A stretch of 64,000 nt of DNA, from positions 153,778 through 217,777 of the forward strand of contig CALJOM010000001.1 in the NCBI GenBank assembly GCA_937981765.1, in the 5' to 3' direction. This DNA is from an uncultured Bacteroidales bacterium. Its GTDB lineage: Bacteria; Bacteroidota; Bacteroidia; Bacteroidales; Salinivirgaceae. The notes beneath the pieces are model-generated. The model saw only the letters and a list, made by a program, of their open reading frames with translations, was not told where the DNA came from and did no database searches. Shown here piece after piece: positions 53,201-62,039 of the stretch. Position 1 is the first letter of the stretch. Every line of letters begins with the position of its first letter. Position numbers and translations under genes: made by a program.

Positions 53201-54478
53201 ATGAAATTTAGAAACGATTTTACGGCTACACTACTCTTTTTTTTATTCTTACCTTCAACGCTTAATCTATTAGCGCAAAAATGTGGAAACCTCGTGATTG
53301 TAGGTGGAGGATTAAAACCCGACAACACTGAAGTTTACGAGAAATTTATTGAGTTAGCAGGGGGGGCCAAAAAGTGTTACATTTCCATTATCCCAACAGC
53401 CTCCGGTTGCCCTATTTCGAGTGGTGAAGCCTTTAAAAATAACCTGATTAAATATGGAGTAAAACCCGGCAATATAAACATTGTTCAAATAGCTGCTGTT
53501 GATTGTGACGAAACTCCAAATATCGATGAATCCGAATGGATAAAAAACGCAAACAACTCGGAAATGGCTAAAGCAATTGCTCGTAGCACGGGAATTTGGT
53601 TTACCGGAGGCGACCAAACGCGCATCATAAAAGCACTAAAAAACGACGATGGTTCTAACACGTTGGTTCTCAATTCTATTTATGAAATCTGGGCTAGCGG
53701 GGCAGTAGTTGGCGGAACTTCGGCGGGGGCTGCAATTATGAGTCCGGTAATGATAACGGGGGGAGTAAGTATGGCAGCCCTGAAATTTGGAGTTACCGAT
53801 AAGTACATTGAAGAAGAACAAAACGACAACGGCCCACTTACTCTGGCCACGGGGCTTGGATTTTTCCCATACGGCATTGTTGACCAACATTTCGATAAAC
53901 GCCATCGCCTTGGGCGCCTTTTGGTTGCAACCTCAGAAAATTCCATGGGCTTGAGGTATGGGTTTGGCATCGAAGAAAACACAGCCATGGTTTATTATTT
54001 TAAAACTAATGAAATAGAAGCGATTGGAGCAGGAGGAGTTACTATTGTGGATATCACAAACTCAGCTGTGACTAAACAGAAATATTACTCTTTCGCTAAT
54101 GTTGATATCTCGTACATCGAAAAAAACGACCGCTACAATCTTGCTACTAAGGAGTTCATAATTAATCCGCTAAAACGTCCCACCAAAGGGAACGAATATT
54201 ACGCAATCAATAATACAACTACATCCGGAATCTTAAGCCCGCATTCGGGAACGTTTACCGACCTCATTAGCTATAGGTTAATCGATAACAAAGTTACAAA
54301 TTCAATCACCACCTATTGCATCGACGATGACAATTTTGCTCTAAAAGTTATTTTTACTAAGACTAACGATACCCAAGGATTTTATACCAACAAAATCAAC
54401 GGCTCCGATAGTTATTCTTTTATTCATGTGATAATGAACATCGAGCCAATGCAAATAACTTTTACACCTTTAAATTAA
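53201..54478 (+). CDS. Exported cyanophycinase (peptidase S51)
   Basis: This 425-residue protein has a signal peptide (LLFFLFLPSTLNLLAQ) but no T9SS sorting domain and no clear lipobox, so it is predicted periplasmic. The S51 core carries the nucleophile Ser174 (GGTSAGAA), Gln139 (FTGGDQ) and the full binding set Asp228-Gln229-His230 with Arg234, Arg236 and Arg239 (VDQHFDKRHRLGRLL). This set is identical in spacing to Synechocystis CphB Asp172-Gln173-His174 and Arg178/180/183. The ~130 C-terminal residues form an extra domain I do not recognise. It would cut cyanophycin to beta-Asp-Arg dipeptides. It is co-transcribed with the T9SS paralogue (17-base gap) and downstream of iadA. The third triad acid could not be placed with certainty. 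Confidence 0.88.
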   Translation: MKFRNDFTATLLFFLFLPSTLNLLAQKCGNLVIVGGGLKPDNTEVYEKFIELAGGAKKCYISIIPTASGCPISSGEAFKNNLIKYGVKPGNINIVQIAAVDCDETPNIDESEWIKNANNSEMAKAIARSTGIWFTGGDQTRIIKALKNDDGSNTLVLNSIYEIWASGAVVGGTSAGAAIMSPVMITGGVSMAALKFGVTDKYIEEEQNDNGPLTLATGLGFFPYGIVDQHFDKRHRLGRLLVATSENSMGLRYGFGIEENTAMVYYFKTNEIEAIGAGGVTIVDITNSAVTKQKYYSFANVDISYIEKNDRYNLATKEFIINPLKRPTKGNEYYAINNTTTSGILSPHSGTFTDLISYRLIDNKVTNSITTYCIDDDNFALKVIFTKTNDTQGFYTNKINGSDSYSFIHVIMNIEPMQITFTPLN

Positions 54479-54512
54479 GCAACAGTCAGCTACAAAAGCC
54501 TAATTAGCCTGT

Positions 54513-54543
54513 AAGCCTGGCGCTGCAGGCTTTATTTATTTTT
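54513..54543. terminator. Terminator between cyanophycinase and the small membrane protein genes
   Basis: A perfect 7-base stem AAGCCTG / CAGGCTT with a 6-base loop, followed by a T-rich tract. It lies between convergent genes and reaches into the last codons of the minus-strand gene. Confidence 0.75.
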
Positions 54544-54793
54544 CAGATTCCCTCAATTGTGTTATTCTAAACCGATAGAGCCGAAAGAAATAGTATCCCA
54601 TAAACCCTAAAAGAATAGGAATAAACCCAAGCTGAATAAGAAATGCCATAGGAGCTGCTTCTTCCATTCGTTCAAGAAGCGTCGAAACATATAGACTCAG
54701 ATTAACAAAAACCACAATGATTAACACTCCTGCAGTAACAAATTGCCGCGCAAATCTTCGTTCAAGTCGAATTTGATCAAAGGAAGTTTTCAT
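54536..54793 (-). CDS. Small two-helix membrane protein (85 aa)
   Basis: This 85-residue protein has two transmembrane helices (FVTAGVLIIVVFVNLSLYVSTLL and AFLIQLGFIPILLGFMGYYFF). Basic, helical tails flank them (RLERRFARQ and RLYRFRITQLRESEK), and a short acidic loop (ERMEEAAP) lies between. I do not recognise the family. It starts six bases after the stop of another small membrane protein on the same strand, so the two form a compact operon. This suggests a membrane complex or paired regulators. Confidence 0.65.
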   Translation of the reverse strand: MKTSFDQIRLERRFARQFVTAGVLIIVVFVNLSLYVSTLLERMEEAAPMAFLIQLGFIPILLGFMGYYFFRLYRFRITQLRESEK

Positions 54794-54799
54794 AACAAG

Positions 54800-54973
54800 T
54801 TATTTTGAAAAATAGTGTTTAAAACTAGCCATAGCGCTTTGCCAAATGATGTTAAAACGCAGCAAAATTGCCAAAGCCAAAACTGATATCAGAATCAGAA
54901 AAAGTTTTTCGGTAGAAGACCGATGGTTCCACCAGAGAAGAAACTTTGATTTTAGGGTTTCAAAAGCACTCAT
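54800..54973 (-). CDS. Small one-helix membrane protein (57 aa)
   Basis: Read directly from the sequence: ATG at 54973, stop TAA at 54800-54802, 57 residues. The protein begins MSAFETLKSKFLLWWNHRSS, has one strong hydrophobic helix (LFLILISVLALAILL) and ends ASFKHYFSK. The next gene follows after six bases. A promoter-like pair lies upstream (CAA at 55020-55022 and CAAAGATG at 54992-54999 on the plus strand, read on the minus strand). It resembles no family I can name. The tight coupling and coherent membrane topology support a real gene. Confidence 0.55.
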   Translation of the reverse strand: MSAFETLKSKFLLWWNHRSSTEKLFLILISVLALAILLRFNIIWQSAMASFKHYFSK

Positions 54974-54991
54974 AATTTGTTAATTTCGACA

Positions 54992-55022
54992 CAAAGATGA
55001 AAAGATTTTTGAACTAAGCCAA
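54992..55022 (-). promoter_or_regulatory. Candidate promoter for the small membrane protein operon
   Basis: On the minus strand, TTG (55020-55022), 20 bases, then CATCTTTG (54992-54999), one mismatch from TAnnTTTG; 19 bases before the ATG. Confidence 0.4.
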
Positions 55023-55159
55023 CGAAAAAACTTAAATCAATAAATGTCGAAAATCCCGTTTGCAAGTTTGCGACGTGCAACGATTGCTGAATTGGGCTAA
55101 AATCAATATCAAAGCGCAATATCCCCGTGGAAAATATGTTATAAACCAAAATAAAGTTG

Positions 55160-55167
55160 TAATTTCG
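55160..55167 (+). promoter_or_regulatory. -7-like element (TAATTTCG) for guaB
   Basis: One mismatch from TAnnTTTG and identical to the candidate -7 box of the DUF349 gene; 26 bases before the ATG. The -33 region is weak. Confidence 0.4.
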
Positions 55168-55193
55168 CTGGCAAAATTCAAAAATTCTGAACC

Positions 55194-56672
55194 ATGTCGT
55201 TTATCGAGCAAAGAATTATTTACGAAGGACTAACCTTTGATGATGTTACGTTGGTTCCTGACTATAGCGAAGTCTTACCCCATCAGGTTGACATAACTAC
55301 CAAATTTTCCCGAAACATTACCTTGCAATGCCCCATAGTTACTGCCGCCATGGATACAGTAACCGAGGCTGCCATGGCCATAGCCATTGCAAGAGAGGGG
55401 GGAATAGGTGTGATACACAAAAATATGCCCATAGAACAACAGGCTAAGCAAGTAAAAATGGTAAAACGTGCCGAAAACGGTATGATAATCGATCCGGTAA
55501 CGATCAACAAGCACAAAACCGTTCGGGATGCGTTGAACATGATGCGCGAGTATAAAATTGGTGGAATCCCTGTTGTTGACGAACAAAAGCGCTTAATAGG
55601 AATTGTAACCAACCGAGACCTTAGGTTTGAAACCAACCAAAACCGCCCAATAGCCGAGGTGATGACCTCTGAAAATTTGATAACCACAAATCAGAGCATT
55701 GACCTTGAAAAGGCAGCAGAAATTCTACGAAACTATAAGATAGAAAAATTGCCTGTAGTTGATGACAACCATCGTTTGATTGGATTAATTACCTATAAAG
55801 ATATCACCAAAGCCCAAGACAGGCCAAATGCATGTAAAGATTCCAAAGGACGTTTACGGGTTGCTGCCGGAGTTGGAGTTACCAAAGATTCTATGGATCG
55901 CATAGCTGCGTTGGTTGAGGCAGGAGTAGATGCTATTGTTATCGACACTGCTCACGGACATAGCAAAGGAGTAATAGACCTTCTAAAAAATGCCAAAGCA
56001 GCTTTCCCCATGGTAGATTGGGTTATTGGGAACATTGGCACTGGAAAGGCGGCCAAAGCACTTGTAGAGGCAGGCGCCGATGCTGTCAAAGTTGGAATTG
56101 GTCCGGGGTCAATTTGTACCACTCGTGTTATTGCCGGCGTGGGAATACCTCAACTTTCAGCCATATTTGAAGTTGCTGAAGCCATCGATGGAACTGGAGT
56201 GCCTATTATTGCCGACGGTGGAATTCGTTACAGCGGCGACATTGTAAAAGCTCTCGCTGCCGGAGCATATTCAATTATGGCAGGATCGTTATTTGCCGGA
56301 ACAGAAGAATCGCCCGGAGAAACCATCATCTTTCAGGGACGGAAATTCAAAACCTACCGTGGTATGGGCTCAATCGAGGCCATGCAATCGGGGTCCAAAG
56401 ATCGTTATTTCCAATCCGATGCCGACGATATTAAAAAGTTAGTCCCGGAGGGTATTGCGGCCCGAGTCCCTTATAAGGGAACGCTTTCAGAAGTTGTATA
56501 TCAATTAATCGGAGGCTTAAGGGCAGGAATGGGATATTGCGGGGCCCCCAACATTGAGGCTTTGCGAAAAGCTAAATTTGTTAAAATTACTCAAGCCGGA
56601 GTAATAGAGTCGCATCCACACGATGTAACTATAACTCGTGAAGCTCCGAACTATAGCCGAGGCGATTTTTAG
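55194..56672 (+). CDS. guaB: IMP dehydrogenase
   Basis: IMP dehydrogenase oxidises IMP to XMP with NAD, the committed step of GMP synthesis. The 492 residues have the catalytic TIM barrel ([20 protein letters not shown] start) interrupted by two CBS domains at ~95-210 ([19 protein letters not shown] and [21 protein letters not shown]). The active-site loop [10 protein letters not shown] holds Cys308, and the flap region MGSIEAM is present. The CBS pair binds purine nucleotides for feedback control. It is monocistronic. Confidence 0.97.
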   Translation: MSFIEQRIIYEGLTFDDVTLVPDYSEVLPHQVDITTKFSRNITLQCPIVTAAMDTVTEAAMAIAIAREGGIGVIHKNMPIEQQAKQVKMVKRAENGMIIDPVTINKHKTVRDALNMMREYKIGGIPVVDEQKRLIGIVTNRDLRFETNQNRPIAEVMTSENLITTNQSIDLEKAAEILRNYKIEKLPVVDDNHRLIGLITYKDITKAQDRPNACKDSKGRLRVAAGVGVTKDSMDRIAALVEAGVDAIVIDTAHGHSKGVIDLLKNAKAAFPMVDWVIGNIGTGKAAKALVEAGADAVKVGIGPGSICTTRVIAGVGIPQLSAIFEVAEAIDGTGVPIIADGGIRYSGDIVKALAAGAYSIMAGSLFAGTEESPGETIIFQGRKFKTYRGMGSIEAMQSGSKDRYFQSDADDIKKLVPEGIAARVPYKGTLSEVVYQLIGGLRAGMGYCGAPNIEALRKAKFVKITQAGVIESHPHDVTITREAPNYSRGDF

Positions 56673-56796
56673 CACAATATTTTAAAGCTAATATCGTTTC
56701 TTAGCTCGTTAGATCTTTATTTGACCAGCATAAATGTTTTAATCCATAACAATGAGAAAAGTGTTAGTTTCTCGAATAAACTAAAATTCTGAGCGT

Positions 56797-58761
56797 ATGA
56801 AAAAAATAGTGATGTTATTGGCTTTGGGGGCGATTGTTATCCTATCCCAGGCTCAAAACGAAATCTTAATGGAGATCAACGGTGATAAAAAAATTACCGT
56901 CGAAGAATTCAAACGTATTTATCTCAAGAACAACCCAAATAATGAAAACCTTTTTTCTCGTACTTCTCTAGAGGAGTATTTAACGCTGTTTACCCATTTT
57001 AAACTCAAAGTTTACGAAGCAGAACAATTAGGGTTACACACACGGAAAAATTTTGTAGAAGAGTTTCAGAAATATCGCAACCAATTGGCAGAACCTTATC
57101 TAGTTGATCAATCCATTTCTGAGCAGCTCTATAAGGAGGCTTACGACCGCATGTTCAAAGCTATTCGGGCTTCTCACATTTTGATACAACTGCCTCCTTC
57201 ACCAACTCCCGCCGACACCCTAACAGCCTATAAAAGAATTCTCGATATTCAGGATCGTTACAACAAAGGAATGCCCTTCGAACAATTAGCTCTGGCCTAT
57301 TCCCAAGACCCATCGGCTAAGAAAAACCTTGGAGAGTTGGGATATTTCTCAGCTATGCGTATGGTTTATCCCTTTGAAACTGCTGCCTACCAGACTCCTA
57401 TTGGAGAAGTTAGTAAACCGGTTCGGACCCAGTTTGGTTATCACCTTATTAAGGTTACCGATACTCTCACTGTGCAAGGGCCATTAGATCTTCAGTTCAT
57501 TGTTGTACGTGTTAAACCAAACGACACTGCCAATACTGCTTATGAAAAAATTAATTTTGCTTACGAACGATTAAAGAGCGGCTTACCGTTTTCCGATGCA
57601 GTACAGGGCTTTACCGAAGATCAGAACAGCAAGGCTAATAACGGAATGTTGAACAATTACGAGCCCGGTAAAATGTCGCCTGAATTCGATTCCGTAGCTT
57701 TCAGATTGAAAGAAAAAACTTTTTCTGAACCTTTCTATTCGCGATTCAACAATGCCTGGTTCATAGTTTATGTAAACAAAATAAATCGTCATCCCAAATA
57801 CGAGGAAGCTTACGATCTTATTAAGCGTCGTGTTTCACGTATGCCTCACTCCAACATCAGGTCGAAAAAACTTGCCGAACGATTGCTGAAAGAATACAAG
57901 GTTGAACGCATAGAGAAGGCATTCAATCAAGTGGTTGATACTCTGATTCTAATGAAAAACAAACAACGGAGTATAAACTCCCACATGGCACCCAATTTTG
58001 AAAAGCCAATTATGGTCGTAAACGATACATTTGCCGTTAAACAATTTGAATTCCTACATTTTGCCTTTATGCGCCTTAAATTAGAAACTAGCGATATCAA
58101 GGCCTTTTGCAATGAACTTTGGCCAGAATTTACTGAGCGAGAAATAATTAAATACGAGGAACAAGTATTACCCGTAAAATATCCCGAATTTAAACATATA
58201 CTTCAGGAATACCACGATGGAATATTACTTTTCAACCTCACCGATAGCCTTGTTTGGCAACGTGCTATTCAAGACACAGCGGGATTGAGCAAGTTTTTTG
58301 AAACCATCAAAGACCGATATCGTTGGAACGAGCGCTACGAGGCTTTGGTAATAATTACCGAAAATGTTGCCAAACAGAAAGCTATTGAAAAAACCTTGAA
58401 AAAGCTGATTAAATCCGGAACTAGTGTCGAAAACTTTGCTCAGGCAGTGCGTCAACAACTTAAAGACACAGCAATTAACCTACGTGTAGAAAAAGTTCTG
58501 GTTGAAAGCGGTCAAAATCGATACGTTGATCAAACCAAACGCAAGAAAGGATTTTATAGTCTCAAAACCAACGAGAATGCGGCTGTGTGGGTAAATATAT
58601 CGAATGTACTGCCGCCGCAACCCAAAAAACTCAACGAAGTAAAAGGTTTTGTTGTAGCTGAGTATCAAAACCATCTGGAAAAAGCGTGGGTTAAAGAATT
58701 GCTACAGAAATATCCGGTGATTATACACACCGAGGTTTATGAAAAACTAATTGAAAAATAA
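56797..58761 (+). CDS. Periplasmic PpiC-type peptidyl-prolyl isomerase (SurA-like, two domains)
   Basis: This 654-residue exported foldase has a signal peptide (IVMLLALGAIVILSQAQ). A SurA-like N-terminal helical domain follows (~20-120: VEEFKRIYLKNNPNN), then two parvulin (PpiC) domains. The first is at ~121-230 (IRASHILIQLPPSPTPADTL to TQFGYHLIKVTD) and the second, more diverged, at ~232-330. A long C-terminal helical region (~340-654) completes it. It is predicted to help fold outer-membrane proteins in the periplasm. The first of three tandem foldase-like genes, it ends seven bases before the next one. Confidence 0.9.
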   Translation: MKKIVMLLALGAIVILSQAQNEILMEINGDKKITVEEFKRIYLKNNPNNENLFSRTSLEEYLTLFTHFKLKVYEAEQLGLHTRKNFVEEFQKYRNQLAEPYLVDQSISEQLYKEAYDRMFKAIRASHILIQLPPSPTPADTLTAYKRILDIQDRYNKGMPFEQLALAYSQDPSAKKNLGELGYFSAMRMVYPFETAAYQTPIGEVSKPVRTQFGYHLIKVTDTLTVQGPLDLQFIVVRVKPNDTANTAYEKINFAYERLKSGLPFSDAVQGFTEDQNSKANNGMLNNYEPGKMSPEFDSVAFRLKEKTFSEPFYSRFNNAWFIVYVNKINRHPKYEEAYDLIKRRVSRMPHSNIRSKKLAERLLKEYKVERIEKAFNQVVDTLILMKNKQRSINSHMAPNFEKPIMVVNDTFAVKQFEFLHFAFMRLKLETSDIKAFCNELWPEFTEREIIKYEEQVLPVKYPEFKHILQEYHDGILLFNLTDSLVWQRAIQDTAGLSKFFETIKDRYRWNERYEALVIITENVAKQKAIEKTLKKLIKSGTSVENFAQAVRQQLKDTAINLRVEKVLVESGQNRYVDQTKRKKGFYSLKTNENAAVWVNISNVLPPQPKKLNEVKGFVVAEYQNHLEKAWVKELLQKYPVIIHTEVYEKLIEK

Positions 58762-58768
58762 CCACCGA

Positions 58769-59626
58769 ATGAGTTGTCGCATCCGTAGTTACTTCTTAAT
58801 GTTGGGGATTTTTGTCGCAACGGCCTGCGAACGAAACACGCAAAGCCATCCCGATGAGTTGTTAGCAGCTATAGGAGATAATAAATTGTTTTTGTCAGAA
58901 ATAATCATACCCAGTGGCTTATCAGAATCCGACAGCATAGCCTTTTTAAAGCGGCGAATTAACGATTGGATAATTCGCCAGGCCTATTATCAAAAAGCTC
59001 TGGAAAATTTAGATGATAGCGATGGAAAAATAGCACGAATGGTTCAAGAATATAAAGTTACCTTGTATATTCATAAATACAAGCAATTACTTTTACGCCA
59101 GAAGGTCGACAGTGTCGTGAGTCCAAACGAAGTGTCAGAGTATTATAGCAAATTCAGCGATCAGTTTTTACTCAAACAACCCTACGTAAAGGCCTTTGTA
59201 ATAATTGTTCCAGCTTCGCATACCAAACAGGCCGAGTTGCTTAAATTGCTGAATAACTATGACGAAAAAAACATTGGCGATTTAAAAGATATCTGCTATC
59301 AAAATGTACGTTATTTTAATCTCGAAAACAAATGGAGGGCATGGTCTACTGTCATGAATGAAGCCGGAGTTACTACCTCCCAAATCGCCCCAAGAAATAT
59401 TTCCAAGGGTAGAGTGTTTGAGTTCCCGCAAAACGAAACAATCGCTTTGATAAAAGTTATCGACTATATTCCGGCAAATTCGATTTCGCCCATTGAAATT
59501 GTATATGACGACATTGTGAATTTAGTTCTACATAAACGGCGCGAAAAGTTTTTGCAAAAACTTGAAAACGAAATGCTTCAAAATATTATACGCGAACAAA
59601 AAATCTATCGCCAATTCAGCGATTGA
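58769..59626 (+). CDS. SurA-N-like periplasmic lipoprotein
   Basis: This 285-residue protein has a lipoprotein signal (YFLMLGIFVATAC, Cys near residue 20). The mature part looks like the SurA/PrsA helical chaperone domain (LLAAIGDNKLFLSEIIIPSGL to VSPNEVSEYYSKFSDQFLLKQPYVKAFVIIVP), with no complete PpiC catalytic domain. I chose the ATG at 58769; an in-frame TTG at 58751 would overlap the upstream stop. Its position between two PpiC foldases, with 7-base and 42-base gaps, supports a shared chaperone role at the outer membrane. Confidence 0.82.
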   Translation: MSCRIRSYFLMLGIFVATACERNTQSHPDELLAAIGDNKLFLSEIIIPSGLSESDSIAFLKRRINDWIIRQAYYQKALENLDDSDGKIARMVQEYKVTLYIHKYKQLLLRQKVDSVVSPNEVSEYYSKFSDQFLLKQPYVKAFVIIVPASHTKQAELLKLLNNYDEKNIGDLKDICYQNVRYFNLENKWRAWSTVMNEAGVTTSQIAPRNISKGRVFEFPQNETIALIKVIDYIPANSISPIEIVYDDIVNLVLHKRREKFLQKLENEMLQNIIREQKIYRQFSD

Positions 59627-59668
59627 TTGTCCTAATCCTGTTTAAGAATCCCGTAATATTCTCCTTCA

Positions 59669-61039
59669 ATGAAAAAAATGAAAAACATAAAACAACTAAT
59701 TCTGACCATCTTTATCTTAACCACTGTTTCTCCTGTAAAAACGAGTGCTCAAAGTCCGGTAGTTGTTGACGAAGTTGCAGCTGTGGTCGGCGACGAAATT
59801 ATTTTGAAAAGTTTTATTGAAAGTCAGAGAGTTCAGCTACTACAGCAGCGCTATTATACCCAACGCGATATACGTTGTGAGATACTGGAAGATCAACTCT
59901 ATACCAAGTTACTTTTGAATCAGGCCAAAATCGACAGCATTGAAGTTTCTGATCGGGATACTGATATAGAACTCGATAGACGATTAAACTACATTATCGG
60001 TCAATTAGGAAGCGAGGAGAAAGTTGAAGATTATTTCGGGAAAAGCATTCTTGAACTTAAAGAAGACTTTCGAACCAATATAAAAGAACAGATGATAAGT
60101 CAACGGATGCAGCAAAAAATTACGGCCGATGTTAAAATAACCCCAACCGAAGTTAGAAAATTCTATGAATCAATTCCCAAAGACAGTATCCCCATAATAC
60201 CTACAACCTACGAACTTCAGCAGATAGTTCGTTATCCAAAAGTAGATGATATAGAAGTTTTAGCCGTAAAGCAGCGTTTAGAAGAATTCAGAGAGCGCAT
60301 TAAAAACGGCGAAAACTTCGCCACCTTGGCGGTTCTATATAGCGCTGATGAGAATACAGCACGAAGAGGCGGAGAACTCGGATATGTTAGCCGTGGCGAT
60401 TTGGTACCTGAATTTGCCAATGTAGCATTTAAATTGAAAAAAGGAGAGGTTTCAAGAATTGTAAAAACTGAATATGGTTACCACATAATCCAGATGATTG
60501 ACCGTAAAGGCGAAAGAATTAACGTTCGGCATATTTTGTTGCAACCCAAAGTAAAACCTGAAGAAAAAGAAGCAACGCTGCTTTTCCTGGATAGTGTTCG
60601 TACCCTGATACTGAAAGATTCAATGAAATTTGAAGATGCTGTTGCTCGATTTTCACAAGATAAAGATACCCGAAACGGAGGTGGATTTATCTTAAACCAG
60701 AGAACCAATTCCATCCGATTCGAACAAACAGAGATTGAACCTACAATAGCCAAGGTTATTCAAAACCAATCCGAAGGATTTATTTCCGAGCCTTTTGAAA
60801 CCCTTGACGAAAACTTCAAAACAGTCTACAAGATTGTTCGAATACGTCGAAAAATAGATGCCCATCCTGCAAATCTTGTTAATGATTTTCAAGTTCTTCA
60901 GGAGATGGCTCTAAATAAGAAAAAAGAAGAGTTTATCGGCAATTGGATACGCGATAAAAGAGAGTCGACCTATATCCGAATAAGCCCCGATTATCATAAA
61001 TGCGATTTTCAATATCCATGGTTAACCATTGAAAAGTAA
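59669..61039 (+). CDS. surA: Peptidyl-prolyl isomerase SurA
   Basis: This 456-residue periplasmic chaperone has a signal peptide (LILTIFILTTVSPVKTSAQ) and a SurA N-domain (VVVDEVAAVVGDEIILKSFIE). Two PpiC domains follow: the first at ~180-285 (YELQQIVRYPKVD to TEYGYHIIQMIDR), the second at ~287-395 (INVRHILLQPKVKPEEKE to TVYKIVRIRRKIDAHP). This is the layout of E. coli SurA, which escorts outer-membrane proteins to BamA. It is third in a run of foldase-like genes; the MoxR gene starts seven bases after its stop. Confidence 0.92.
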   Translation: MKKMKNIKQLILTIFILTTVSPVKTSAQSPVVVDEVAAVVGDEIILKSFIESQRVQLLQQRYYTQRDIRCEILEDQLYTKLLLNQAKIDSIEVSDRDTDIELDRRLNYIIGQLGSEEKVEDYFGKSILELKEDFRTNIKEQMISQRMQQKITADVKITPTEVRKFYESIPKDSIPIIPTTYELQQIVRYPKVDDIEVLAVKQRLEEFRERIKNGENFATLAVLYSADENTARRGGELGYVSRGDLVPEFANVAFKLKKGEVSRIVKTEYGYHIIQMIDRKGERINVRHILLQPKVKPEEKEATLLFLDSVRTLILKDSMKFEDAVARFSQDKDTRNGGGFILNQRTNSIRFEQTEIEPTIAKVIQNQSEGFISEPFETLDENFKTVYKIVRIRRKIDAHPANLVNDFQVLQEMALNKKKEEFIGNWIRDKRESTYIRISPDYHKCDFQYPWLTIEK

Positions 61040-61046
61040 TTCAACA

Positions 61047-62036
61047 ATGCATCACGAGCCAAAACAACAAGATATTCAGCGGTTGAATGACCTATATTTC
61101 CGAATGCGTGAAGAAATACACAAAACTATCATAGGGCAGGAAGAAATCGTTGATCAATCTCTAATAGCCCTATTTTCGGGGGGTCACGCTTTGCTTACCG
61201 GGGTTCCGGGATTGGCTAAAACACTTCTGGTTAACACCCTGGCCACGGTTATGGGCTTATCGTTCAAACGTGTTCAGTTTACACCCGACCTAATGCCAAG
61301 CGATATTATTGGTGCCGAAATTCTTGATAAAGAACGTGAATTCAAGCATATAAAAGGGCCTGTATTTACCAATATTTTGTTGGCCGATGAAATCAACCGT
61401 ACTCCACCTAAAACTCAAGCAGCCCTGTTAGAAGCCATGCAGGAAAAAGCTGTTACGGTTTCGGGAATACGTTACCCGCTACCATATCCGTTTTTTGTTC
61501 TTGCAACTCAAAACCCAATAGAGCAGGAGGGAACCTATCCGCTTCCCGAAGCTCAACTCGATAGGTTCATGTTTAACCTGATATTGGATTATCCATCCCA
61601 TCAGCAAGAAATAGAAATAATTAAGCAATCCACCATAGAGTTTAACATCAAAAGCCAGCAGGTGCTTCAGCCGGATGATATAAAATTCTACCGTACTATT
61701 TTACCCCAACTTCCGGTTACCGACCATGTAATTGAATTTGCAGTTTCAATAGTTGAGGCTACCCGTCCGAATCGAGCAAATTCACATAAGTTGGCCAACG
61801 AATACCTTGCCTGGGGGGCTGGTCCGCGTGCATCGCAATACTTAATTGCCGGGGCCGTTACGAACGCTGCACTCCACGGAAAACTTACTCCCGAAATGGC
61901 CGATGTGGTTGCTGTAGTTAAACCCGTATTGCGTCATCGACTTGTGAAAAACTTTAAAGCTGAGGCCGAAGGGATTACTACCGATTACATCATTCAGGAG
62001 ATTGTTTCTTCGGCTAAAGCTGCAATGGCCAAATAG
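61047..62036 (+). CDS. MoxR-family AAA+ ATPase
   Basis: This 329-residue AAA+ ATPase has Walker A GVPGLAKTLLVN, Walker B ILLADEINR, sensor 1 FVLATQNPIEQEGTYPLPEAQLDRF and the C-terminal lid typical of the MoxR group. MoxR proteins act as chaperones for VWA-domain partners; a VWA protein lies at 14.0-16.1 kb but is not adjacent. I chose the ATG at 61047, seven bases after the surA stop; an upstream TTG at 61029 would overlap surA. The OstA-like gene follows after three bases, so surA, moxR and ostA-like form one operon. Confidence 0.93.
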   Translation: MHHEPKQQDIQRLNDLYFRMREEIHKTIIGQEEIVDQSLIALFSGGHALLTGVPGLAKTLLVNTLATVMGLSFKRVQFTPDLMPSDIIGAEILDKEREFKHIKGPVFTNILLADEINRTPPKTQAALLEAMQEKAVTVSGIRYPLPYPFFVLATQNPIEQEGTYPLPEAQLDRFMFNLILDYPSHQQEIEIIKQSTIEFNIKSQQVLQPDDIKFYRTILPQLPVTDHVIEFAVSIVEATRPNRANSHKLANEYLAWGAGPRASQYLIAGAVTNAALHGKLTPEMADVVAVVKPVLRHRLVKNFKAEAEGITTDYIIQEIVSSAKAAMAK

Positions 62037-62039
62037 AAT

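Noticed and set aside
56686-56706. Hairpin AGCTAA / TTAGCT after guaB as terminator
   Set aside because: Only six base pairs and no T-tract; not enough to call.
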